NCBI GenBank assembly: GCA_020846745.1
Contig: JADLDI010000150.1
Location: 1 to 64,000, forward strand
Reading direction: 5' to 3'
DNA: 64,000 nucleotides
Source: Bryobacterales bacterium
GTDB lineage: Bacteria; Acidobacteriota; Terriglobia; Bryobacterales; Bryobacteraceae
A program made the position numbers and the translations under genes. Below, piece after piece: positions 1-7,229 of the stretch; position 1 is the stretch's first letter; each line of letters starts with the position of its first letter. Under the pieces are notes generated by a model. It ran no database searches and was not told the DNA's origin. It was given only the letters and a program-made list of their open reading frames with translations.

Positions 1-96
1 GACGATGATGTTGGCGGTGGACAAGCCATGTTGGCGGTTGTTCTGGGAGGAGGCTTGTTTGCCTTCGTCGGTGCGGGGTCCGGTTTGATGGGACAT
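1..96 (-). CDS. Small 'GPRT-EGK...HGL' protein, 5' end only
   Basis: The gene begins with ATG at 96-94 and runs leftwards out of the window, so only 32 codons are visible. A strong Shine-Dalgarno AAGGAG lies about 10 nt upstream (106-111). The peptide starts MSHQTGPRTDEGKQ and continues with SSQNNRQHGLS. This pattern (GPRT-x-EGK-x2-SSxN-x3-HGL) is the recognisable N-terminus of a family of short uncharacterised proteins common in Acidobacteria and Planctomycetes. I know of no function for them. The start is well supported by the SD and the motif; the rest of the protein cannot be seen. Confidence 0.72.
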   Translation of the reverse strand, partial: MSHQTGPRTDEGKQASSQNNRQHGLSTANIIV

Positions 97-190
97 TGTT
101 TGTGCTCCTTTGCTGTTTTCGTTTGGCGACCCCTCCTTGACAGTCGGGGCACCGGTCGGGGTGTGGACGGACCCGGCCGGAGGCTTGCAG

Positions 191-219
191 AAAATAAAAA
201 AGCCGGCGCGAGGGCCGGC
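191..219 (-). terminator. Rho-independent terminator (minus strand)
   Basis: Read on the minus strand, a GCCGGC stem (219-214), a six-base loop and a matching GCCGGC stem (207-202) are followed by a run of T (201-191, interrupted once). It lies about 180 nt past the stop of the minus-strand helical-repeat gene (397-1308) and upstream of the small minus-strand gene at 1-96. It would separate the two transcripts. The rest of 97-396 holds only the leader of the small gene and no further gene that I can support. Confidence 0.75.
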
Positions 220-396
220 GGGCGTATTCGAGGATAGTGAGGCGCGCGGAGACACGTCCACTACCAAGTTGTCAATGTATCACGGATTGGGGAGAAAGGG
301 AACGAAATTTCGTTTATTTAATGTTGATGAATGGTGGCAGGGGCACCTGCGAAGAAGGGCAAAACCGGCGAAGGGGACGTCACACCTGAGACCCAG

Positions 397-1308
397 TCAC
401 GGGTTCGCGGCTACGGTTCGCCTTGGGTTACAGGCTCGCATGCGGTCAATCTGTTCGCCAAAAGCGTTGAGCATCGGGGGCCTACCGGGCGGCGGGACAC
501 TCCGGATCTCTGCTTGGAATCGATCTAACTCCGCGTCGCCCTCTGTGCTATTCAGTTCGGCAAGTTGCGCGATAGCCCATGCGGTTAGGCGCTCATTCGC
601 ACCACTTGTCGCGACACTCAGTGCCGAACCGAGCGCTTTTGCACGATCCCGATGGCGCTGAACGGTCTGCATTCGCTCACGGCAGAAGAGAATCTCTGTC
701 TCGGCGAGGCTCGAGTAGAAGGCGCGGAACGCCTTTTCGAGCAACGGAAGAGAGCTCTCGCTCCCGACATTACACAGCGTCTGCAGCGCCCAGAATTGTA
801 TTTTCGCCGTAGAGTAGGAATCAAAACGGGCGGCCATTGTGTTTTCCAGAAATTTGACCTGGTCCTGGAAAGCCGGAATCTTCATCAGGCGAGCCTGTTG
901 AAGGGCAATCTGTGCGGCGGACCAAACCTCATGCCTATCTCGCGGCCCCAAGTCCGCTACCGTAGCCGGAGTAAGTTCTTGCAGGTACTTGAACGCCGCC
1001 GGCAGCCCCGTCCGGGCGATTGCGTAGTAGGCGTGAGCGCGAACACCCGGGTCCCTTGCGAAGTTTTCGTTTAGTAGTTTTAGCTGTTGGGGGTGCAGAT
1101 GCAAGCGGGCCGCGGCGTGAGTCGTTATTCTCTCCGGATGACCTTCTGCCACGTCTCTGAGTAATTGAAACGCGATGTCACGCAGGGCTTCCGAATGGGA
1201 CGCGTCGAGAGCACGGTTGAGGATCTGCTCATACAAGAAATACGGATCGGGTTTAGAGGCAAAGCTCACCGTGAGGGCGCAGAATGCGGTGAAACAGGTC
1301 TTGAACAC
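397..1308 (-). CDS. Secreted alpha-helical repeat protein, unknown function
   Basis: A 303-residue protein beginning with GTG at 1308; AGAGG at 1316-1320 is a well placed ribosome binding site. The first ~18 residues (MFKTCFTAFCALTVSFAS) look like a Sec signal peptide. The mature part is almost entirely helical, with repeated ~35-40-residue units of two amphipathic helices (for example around FQLLRDVAEGHPERI, ARDPGVRAHAYYAIA and SLPLLEKAFRAFYSS), which resemble HEAT- or TPR-like solenoids. The C-terminus is proline/arginine-rich and disordered. No catalytic motif is seen. It stands alone, with a terminator downstream at 191-219. A periplasmic scaffold role would be speculation. Confidence 0.7.
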   Translation of the reverse strand: MFKTCFTAFCALTVSFASKPDPYFLYEQILNRALDASHSEALRDIAFQLLRDVAEGHPERITTHAAARLHLHPQQLKLLNENFARDPGVRAHAYYAIARTGLPAAFKYLQELTPATVADLGPRDRHEVWSAAQIALQQARLMKIPAFQDQVKFLENTMAARFDSYSTAKIQFWALQTLCNVGSESSLPLLEKAFRAFYSSLAETEILFCRERMQTVQRHRDRAKALGSALSVATSGANERLTAWAIAQLAELNSTEGDAELDRFQAEIRSVPPPGRPPMLNAFGEQIDRMRACNPRRTVAANP

Positions 1309-1522
1309 GGTTTTACCTCTGTAGTATGGCGGATTACGTCTCGCGGCGCGATGGCCACTTGGGATGCTGGGAGATAGTCAAAGCCGTTGTCGTTGTTGGG
1401 AAGAACAGTCGGAGATGCCTGATAAGCATGCCGCGCCTCGTGAAGAATTGTTAGTAACGATAGTGTCTTGCGCGCCGATGTTACCGTTGACGGCGAGTTT
1501 GTCGGAAGAAGAAGAAAATGGC

Positions 1523-1552
1523 CGCCGATTAACGCCGATAAACGCCGATAAT
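1523..1552. repeat. Three 10-nt tandem units (CGCCGATWAW)
   Basis: Three consecutive 10-nt units, CGCCGATTAA, CGCCGATAAA and CGCCGATAAT, lie between divergent genes. The sequence shows the tandem arrangement directly. Similar 'CGCCGAT-AA' strings occur as dispersed repeats in other large soil and planctomycete-type genomes, as far as I recall. Whether it recurs elsewhere in this genome cannot be seen here. Confidence 0.6.
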
Positions 1553-1848
1553 TTAGACCGTTGGGTCGGAATGGCGCGCGGACAATCGAAGATGCCGAAC
1601 GGGACGTTCGCAACATACGGGGGGGTTCGTTTGGTGCAACGGAGAGGGGGATTGGGCTTCGGGGGATGAGTGCGCCGCCGGGTCGCTGACGCTCCCGCTC
1701 CGTTTCGGGCGGCGGCGGTTGGAGCGATGGTGGTATCGCTGACGGCGGGGTGAGGAATTGCTGGGTCGGTGCAACGCGAAGTGGGGGGTGGCTTCGTCCG
1801 GTCGCAGTGGGCCGAGACCCGTCGCTTACGGGGTTGAGAAGAAATGCG

Positions 1849-1879
1849 GCCCGCGCCCTTACGGTTGCGGTTCTGTTTC
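1849..1879. repeat. Interspersed repeat, copy 1 (31 nt)
   Basis: A 31-nt string, starting GCCCGCGCCCTTACGG and ending GGTTCTGTTTC, occurs identically at 5011-5041. Both copies are intergenic and in the same orientation. Shorter relatives with CGCCCTTACG lie at 1937-1947. This looks like a family of dispersed non-coding repeats. Confidence 0.75.
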
Positions 1880-2023
1880 CGGAGCAGTGCGTGTTTGCAG
1901 TGGTTTGTGCTAAATCGCATTCAGCGGATTTTTCTCACGCCCTTACGCTCGGGCTCAGGGTCGGGGTTCGGGCGGGTCTGAGAAAGGATTTTCCGAGACA
2001 CTCCCTCAGGGTCACGGGCCGAG

Positions 2024-2055
2024 AAAAAAAGGACCACGGGCTCACGCGCCGTGGT
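2024..2055 (-). terminator. Orphan terminator-like hairpin (minus strand)
   Basis: On the minus strand ACCACGG (2055-2049), a 9-nt loop and CCGTGGT (2039-2033) form a perfect 7-bp stem followed by CC and seven T (2030-2024). This fits an intrinsic terminator, but the only upstream DNA on that strand is antisense to the esterase gene at 2197. It either ends an antisense transcript or belongs to the repeat family in this interval. Confidence 0.5.
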
Positions 2056-2196
2056 TCGGTTACGGCATTGGGTGCTTGTTTGTGATGACTTACCGAGCCC
2101 CGGATGCACCCGCGAGTGTTTTGGATATTGCATCCGAAGGCGCCCGGTTGAATCCTCCCCTTGAATCCTTGCGATGACTCCTGGTAGTGTGCGAGC

Positions 2197-4257
2197 ATGC
2201 GCCGACGCGATGTTCCGTTGACTTTGCTTGCGCCCGTAGTTGCTCGGGCGGCTTCTGTCCGGGAGGCTTCGTATGGTGGGGATTATCCGGACATGCTGGT
2301 GCGGCATTTGGCGGGGAAGATCAACCGGTACACGGCGGAGTGGGACGAGCAGCGGGCGCGGGTGGCGACGCCGCAGCAGGTGGAGGCGCGGAACCGGGAT
2401 GTGCGGCAGACGATGCGGCGGATGATGCACGGGTTTCCGGAGCGCACGCCGCTCGATGGGACGACGGTACGGGCATTTGAGCGGAAGGGGTACCGGGTGG
2501 AGAACGTGATGTTCCAGTCGCGGCCGGATTTCTGGGTGACGGGGAACCTGTATGTGCCGACGACGGGGGCGGGTCCGTTTCCGGGGATCATTTCGCCGTG
2601 CGGACATTACCCGGAGGCGCGGATGGCGGCGGAGTATCAGTGTGCGTACATCAATCTGGCGCTCGGTGGGTTTGTGGTGCTGGCCTATGATCCGATCGGG
2701 CAAGGGGAGCGGCGGCAATACTGGAATCCGAACACGAAGGAGACGGACGTTGGGGGTCCCACGACGGAGCATTCGATGGTGGGTCACTTGCTGTTCCTTG
2801 TGGGGGAGGATTTGACGCATTACCGGGTGTGGGATGGGATGCGTGCGATTGATTATCTGGAGACGCGCAAGGAGGTGGACCCGAAGCGGATTGGGTGCGC
2901 GGGGCATTCGGGCGGGGGCACGCTGACGCGGTTTATTGCGGCGGTGGACGAACGGGTGCAGTGTGCAGTGATCAATGAAGGGGGAACGGCGAACCGGTGG
3001 CCGCTGCAGATCGGGCCGGAAGCGCGGCTGGGACCATCGGACGTGGAGCAGAACCTGTTTCCGAGCGCGAAGCTGGGCGTGGATCACGTGGATATGCAGG
3101 TGGCGATTGCGCCGCGGCCGCTGCTGGTACAGATCGAGGATTTCTATCCGCGGTTCGATGAGGCGGTGAAGCAGATCAGAGAGCGCTACACGCAGCTTGG
3201 GGCGGCGGATAAGTTTGAAGCGATTGAGGCGACGGATCCGCATGCGTGGACGCCGCGGTTGCGGCTGGCGACGACGCGATGGTTTTCGCGGTGGTTTTAT
3301 GGGAAGCCGGGTCCGGAGGTGGAACCGGAGATGGCGGTGGAGCCGGTGGAGGCGCTGTACTCGACACAGAATGGGAGCATACGGTATGCGAAGAAGGGCA
3401 AAACGATTTACGATTTGGTGCGGGAGAAGGCGGCGAAACTGCCGCTGCGGCCGAGCGGATTGACACGGTCGCGATTGCGGGAACTGCTGCGAGTGCCGGG
3501 TCCGGCGGTGAGGGATTTGGGGGTGCGGCATCTGGTGACGACGGAGCGGCGCGGGTACCGGATCGAGAAGGTGGAGTTTTTGGCGGAAGCCGGGGTGTAT
3601 ATACCGACGTGGGTGTTTGTGCCGGCAACGCCCGATGCTTCGAAGCCGACGGTGTTATGGGTGGACGAGCGGGGGAAAGAAAGCGAGGGAATGGAGTTCG
3701 GACGGCTGGAGCGGATGGCGCGCGAGGGGACGACGGTGATATCGATCGACGTTCGTGGGGTGGGCGCTACGCGGGGGCAGCATGCGTCGGCGGCGCCGGC
3801 GGGACCGTTCGGCCATTTATTCGATCAGGAGACGGCGGCGACGTATTTGGCCTGGTATATCGACGAATCGCTGTTGGGGATGCGTGTGTTCGATGTGATG
3901 CGCGCGGTGGAATATTGGCGGTGGCGGGCGGAAGGGCAGAAGTTGCAGGCGATTGGGCGGGGCTCGGGCGCGGTGTGGGCGCTGATGGCGGCGGCGCTGG
4001 ATGACCGGATTGAAAGCGTTCGGGCGGAGAGGATGCTGGTGAGTTATAAGTCGCTGACGCAGACGGACCGGTATCTGCACAACGCGAGCTTGTTCCTGAA
4101 AGACGGGCTGATGGAGTGCGACTTACCGCAGATTGCGGGGTTAGTTGCGCCGCGAACGGTGACGCTGGTGGAGCCGGTGAATGCGATGCGGCGTGTGGCG
4201 GGGAAGGCGGAAGCGGCGGGTAGCTACGGCGCGGTGGCGAATGTGACAATCGCATAG
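2197..4257 (+). CDS. Two-domain alpha/beta-hydrolase (acetyl-xylan-esterase/dienelactone-hydrolase-like)
   Basis: A 686-residue protein with a short hydrophobic N-terminus. The first domain (about 60-370) is an alpha/beta-hydrolase of the type annotated as acetyl xylan esterase or prolyl-oligopeptidase-like. It has the oxyanion/strand motif YDPIGQGER, the nucleophile elbow GHSGGG with Ser238, and a probable catalytic His349 in DPHAWTPR. The second half (about 440-680) repeats the fold (VISIDVRGVGATRG), but at the elbow reads GRGSGA, so the position of the nucleophile is Gly and this domain is probably inactive. The start ATG has TAGTGT six bases upstream and no clear SD. The GNAT gene follows after 6 bp. 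Substrate unknown; an ester of a plant polysaccharide is a reasonable guess. Confidence 0.82.
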   Translation: MRRRDVPLTLLAPVVARAASVREASYGGDYPDMLVRHLAGKINRYTAEWDEQRARVATPQQVEARNRDVRQTMRRMMHGFPERTPLDGTTVRAFERKGYRVENVMFQSRPDFWVTGNLYVPTTGAGPFPGIISPCGHYPEARMAAEYQCAYINLALGGFVVLAYDPIGQGERRQYWNPNTKETDVGGPTTEHSMVGHLLFLVGEDLTHYRVWDGMRAIDYLETRKEVDPKRIGCAGHSGGGTLTRFIAAVDERVQCAVINEGGTANRWPLQIGPEARLGPSDVEQNLFPSAKLGVDHVDMQVAIAPRPLLVQIEDFYPRFDEAVKQIRERYTQLGAADKFEAIEATDPHAWTPRLRLATTRWFSRWFYGKPGPEVEPEMAVEPVEALYSTQNGSIRYAKKGKTIYDLVREKAAKLPLRPSGLTRSRLRELLRVPGPAVRDLGVRHLVTTERRGYRIEKVEFLAEAGVYIPTWVFVPATPDASKPTVLWVDERGKESEGMEFGRLERMAREGTTVISIDVRGVGATRGQHASAAPAGPFGHLFDQETAATYLAWYIDESLLGMRVFDVMRAVEYWRWRAEGQKLQAIGRGSGAVWALMAAALDDRIESVRAERMLVSYKSLTQTDRYLHNASLFLKDGLMECDLPQIAGLVAPRTVTLVEPVNAMRRVAGKAEAAGSYGAVANVTIA

Positions 4258-4263
4258 AACTCT

Positions 4264-4929
4264 ATGTTTTCCTTAGAGCCTGCACCGAGGCCCCAGCGGA
4301 TTACGCTACGGGGGAGTTATGTGACGTTGGCTCCGCTGGATGCGGCGGCACACGGGGACGATTTATGGGAAGGCTGTGGGCGGCCGGAACACACACGGCT
4401 GTGGGACTGGATGAGCGATGGTCCGTTTTGGGAGCGCGAAGGGTTTCAACGGCATTTGGAGCGCAAGCAGGCGTCGGAAGATCCGCTGTTCTATACGATT
4501 ATGGACGCGGTGACGGGGCGCGCATTGGGGTACGCGTCGCTGATGCGGATCGACCAGGCGAACCGGGTGATCGAGGTGGGGCACATTATGTATTCGCGGG
4601 GATTGCAGCGGTCGCGGCAGGCGACGGAGGCGATGTATCTGCTGGCGCGGTATGTGTTCGATGAGTTAGGGTACCGGCGGTATGAGTGGAAATGTAACTC
4701 GCTGAATTTGCCGTCGCGGAAAGCGGCGCTACGGCTCGGGTTCGAATATGAAGGGTTGTTCCGGCAGCACATGATTGTCAAGGGCGCGAGCCGGGATACG
4801 ACGTGGTTCGCGATGATGGATGGGGATTGGCCGGCGCGGAAGCAGGAGTTTGAGCGGTGGTTGGATGGGGGGAATTTCGATGAGGGCGGTGCGCAGCGGA
4901 GTGCGCTGGCGGCAGGTGGGAGGAGGTAG
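4264..4929 (+). CDS. GNAT N-acetyltransferase, RimJ/RimL type
   Basis: A 221-residue cytoplasmic acetyltransferase. Family features are the N-terminal VTLAPLDAAAHGDDLW segment, the central strand IEVGHIMYSRGLQRSRQATEA (the acetyl-CoA-binding region, although the usual Q/RxxGxG/A loop is replaced by QRSRQAT), and the C-terminal YEWKCNSLNLPSRKAALRLGF block typical of RimJ/RimL-like enzymes. It transfers acetyl from acetyl-CoA to an amine, often a protein N-terminus or an antibiotic; the acceptor here is unknown. It starts 6 bp after the esterase stop and is probably co-transcribed. Confidence 0.85.
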   Translation: MFSLEPAPRPQRITLRGSYVTLAPLDAAAHGDDLWEGCGRPEHTRLWDWMSDGPFWEREGFQRHLERKQASEDPLFYTIMDAVTGRALGYASLMRIDQANRVIEVGHIMYSRGLQRSRQATEAMYLLARYVFDELGYRRYEWKCNSLNLPSRKAALRLGFEYEGLFRQHMIVKGASRDTTWFAMMDGDWPARKQEFERWLDGGNFDEGGAQRSALAAGGRR

Positions 4930-5010
4930 AGGCCGAGGGCGCTGGGGCGGGCGCGCGGCGGTGGGAGAACGCTGAGGAGGGGTGCGGCTTGGGGGGATGG
5001 TGGTGGTCGG

Positions 5011-5041
5011 GCCCGCGCCCTTACGGTTGCGGTTCTGTTTC
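5011..5041. repeat. Interspersed repeat, copy 2 (31 nt)
   Basis: Identical over 31 nt to 1849-1879. It lies in a G-rich 166-base spacer (4930-5095) between the acetyltransferase and a TonB receptor, which otherwise holds no gene or clear terminator. Confidence 0.75.
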
Positions 5042-5095
5042 GGGGGCAGCGGGCGGGCGGGGACAGTGAGGATGCGTGCTACGATTTGATGAATC

Positions 5096-7138
5096 GTGCT
5101 ACGTCATTGCCTTGTCCTGTTGTTGCTACCTGCGCTTTCGGTGTATGGCGAGGACGCGCAGCGGGCGATTCCGACTGTCCACACGACCGTAGTTATCACT
5201 GCATCGCCAGTTGAGCCGACGGTGGACCGGAAGGATGCGGAGGTTTTCAGCCGTACTTTGTTTGGGCGCGACGATCAGGTTTTGCACGTGCTGGGGGCGG
5301 GGATTAATGCGGGGCAGCATGAGGGTGGCGGGAAGTCGCTCGAGATCCGAAGGTTTGGGTTCAACCTGGACCACGGCGGGGTGAACGGGGGGTTGAAGAT
5401 TCTGGTGGATAACATTCAGCAGAACCAAACGACGCAGGGGCACGGGCAAGGGTATTTGGGGTCGCTGAAGAGTTTGAGTCCGGAACTGGTGCAGGAGGTG
5501 AGCATCATAAATGGACCGTTTAGCGCGGAGTATGGGGATTTCAGCGGGTTGGGGGTGGTTCACATACGGTTGCGGGAAAGCCTGGCGGATAAGTTGACGG
5601 CGCGGTTTCAAGGCGGGCCGTTCGATTCGCTGCGCGGGTTTGCCGGATACAGTCCGGAATTGAAGAATGGGGATGCGGTAGTGGCGTATGAGGGGTCGTA
5701 TACGAATGGTCCGTTTGTGCATCCGCTGGGATACCGGCGGGACAATATCACGGGCAACTACTTGCGGCGACTGAAAGGCAGAAACGTTGTGAGCCTGAAG
5801 TTTAATGGAGGGCGCAACGATTTCACATCGGCGGGGCAGATTCCGTTAGATGAAGTATTTGCGGGGCGGCTGGATCCGTTTGGGTACTTGGACCCGAGCC
5901 AGGGCGGGCAGGTGCGGCAGGGGACGCTGGCGGGGTACTGGCGGCGCGAGGGGAGCCGCGGGGAAGTGTTGAAGGTGGACGGGTTCATGGGACGGTCGTT
6001 ATTCGATCTGTACTCGAACTTCACTTACTTTCTGAACGAACCGGAGACAGGGGATGCGATCCAGCAGCATGATTCGCGATTGATGGAGGGCGCGAATGTG
6101 CAGTATATGCGGCCGCATCAGTTGGGCGGAATACAGGCGCTGTTTACGGGGGGCGGGAACTTTCACGATAACCAGATACTGGTGGGACTGGATTCGCGGG
6201 TGGGCCGTGTGCCGGTGGCGGCGATTACGAAGGCGAATGCACGGGTAACGAATGGGGCGGGGTATGTACAGGAGACGCTGAACCTGTTCGGGAATCGCGT
6301 GCAGTTAGGCGGCGGATTACGGTTTGACCAGTTCCGGTTCCAGATTGTCGACCTGATGGATCCGAGGGCTAGCGGGACAAAGACGGCGGGGCGGTGGCAG
6401 CCGAAGGCGAGCTTCGCGTACACGCCATGGCAGCGGTTGCCGGTGACGTTGCACGCCAACTATGGGCGGGGCATTTCGACGTCGGACGCAAGGGTGATCG
6501 TGCAGCGGCCGGAGTCGCAGCGGATTGCGACTACGGACTTTTATGAAGTAGGGACGTCGCACCGGGTGGGCAGGGTATCGGCGACGACGGATGTGTTTCT
6601 GATTGACCGGTCTGCCGAGCAGGTGTATCTGGCGGACGACGGCACTTACGAGTTTAAGGGTCCGAGCCGGTCGTATGGGTTTGAGACGAAGTTAGGGGTC
6701 GAAATCAGCCGGTATGTATCGTTCTACGGCGGCATGACGAAGGTGGCGAATGCGTATTTCCGGGGGACGCGGCCGCGGGAGTATGTAACGAATGCACCGC
6801 ACTTTGTGCCGAATGCAGGGTTGACACTGACGTCGTGGCATGGTTGGAGCGGCAGTTTGCGGTTCCGCGGGATAAACCATTACCGGCTGGATGGCTTCGA
6901 TGGTGGGATTGCGGCGGCGGGCCATGTGGTGTGGGATGCGGGCATCGCGCGGCGGGTGCGGCGGGGAGTGGAGTTCAACGTAACAGTGGATAACATTCTG
7001 AACCGGAGTTATTGGGAGACGCAGAATTACTACGAGTCGAGGCTGGCGGGGCAGATGCCGATGACGCGGATACACGCGACGCCCGGGTATCCACGGACGG
7101 TGATGGCGGGGATTACTGTGCGGCGGTTCGGGAAGTAA
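5096..7138 (+). CDS. TonB-dependent outer-membrane receptor
   Basis: A 680-residue receptor starting with GTG at 5096, followed by a signal peptide (LRHCLVLLLLPALSVYG, cut near residue 20). Residues ~30-160 form the plug, including LEIRRFGFNLDHGGVNGGLKILVDNIQQ and the plug-end signature VQEVSIINGPFSAEYGDFSGLGVVHI. The remainder is a 22-strand-type barrel ending in MAGITVRRFGK; the usual terminal Phe is followed by two residues. Unlike the receptors near 58 and 63 kb it lacks an N-terminal carboxypeptidase-regulatory domain and is of classical siderophore/cofactor-receptor size. It imports a large ligand across the outer membrane using TonB-ExbBD, none of which is encoded nearby. Ligand unknown. 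Confidence 0.9.
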   Translation: MLRHCLVLLLLPALSVYGEDAQRAIPTVHTTVVITASPVEPTVDRKDAEVFSRTLFGRDDQVLHVLGAGINAGQHEGGGKSLEIRRFGFNLDHGGVNGGLKILVDNIQQNQTTQGHGQGYLGSLKSLSPELVQEVSIINGPFSAEYGDFSGLGVVHIRLRESLADKLTARFQGGPFDSLRGFAGYSPELKNGDAVVAYEGSYTNGPFVHPLGYRRDNITGNYLRRLKGRNVVSLKFNGGRNDFTSAGQIPLDEVFAGRLDPFGYLDPSQGGQVRQGTLAGYWRREGSRGEVLKVDGFMGRSLFDLYSNFTYFLNEPETGDAIQQHDSRLMEGANVQYMRPHQLGGIQALFTGGGNFHDNQILVGLDSRVGRVPVAAITKANARVTNGAGYVQETLNLFGNRVQLGGGLRFDQFRFQIVDLMDPRASGTKTAGRWQPKASFAYTPWQRLPVTLHANYGRGISTSDARVIVQRPESQRIATTDFYEVGTSHRVGRVSATTDVFLIDRSAEQVYLADDGTYEFKGPSRSYGFETKLGVEISRYVSFYGGMTKVANAYFRGTRPREYVTNAPHFVPNAGLTLTSWHGWSGSLRFRGINHYRLDGFDGGIAAAGHVVWDAGIARRVRRGVEFNVTVDNILNRSYWETQNYYESRLAGQMPMTRIHATPGYPRTVMAGITVRRFGK

Positions 7139-7229
7139 GTAAGCCGCGGCGGGCGCGGGTGCCCCTGTTGGCGCCCCTTGCGTTTGAGGTGTTGGTCCGG
7201 TAGGATCCGACCGGACCGGAGAATACACG

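Larger units (their letters stand above)
1309..2196. other. Repeat-rich intergenic region without a supported gene
   Basis: This 888-base interval between divergent genes has no reading frame with a plausible protein; the open frames are Arg/Pro-rich composition artefacts. It contains a 10-nt tandem repeat (1523-1552), a 31-nt sequence repeated exactly near 5.0 kb (1849-1879), related GC-rich pieces with the core CGCCCTTACG or GTCGCTGACGCTCCCG (around 1680-1715 and 1937-1960), and a minus-strand terminator-like hairpin (2024-2055). The arrangement suggests an accumulation of small interspersed repeats. Confidence 0.6.

Noticed and set aside
1921..3531. A 536-codon open frame on the minus strand opposite the esterase gene
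   Set aside because: The peptide is almost only Arg, Pro, His and Leu, a product of high-GC antisense sequence; the plus-strand frame has clear hydrolase motifs.
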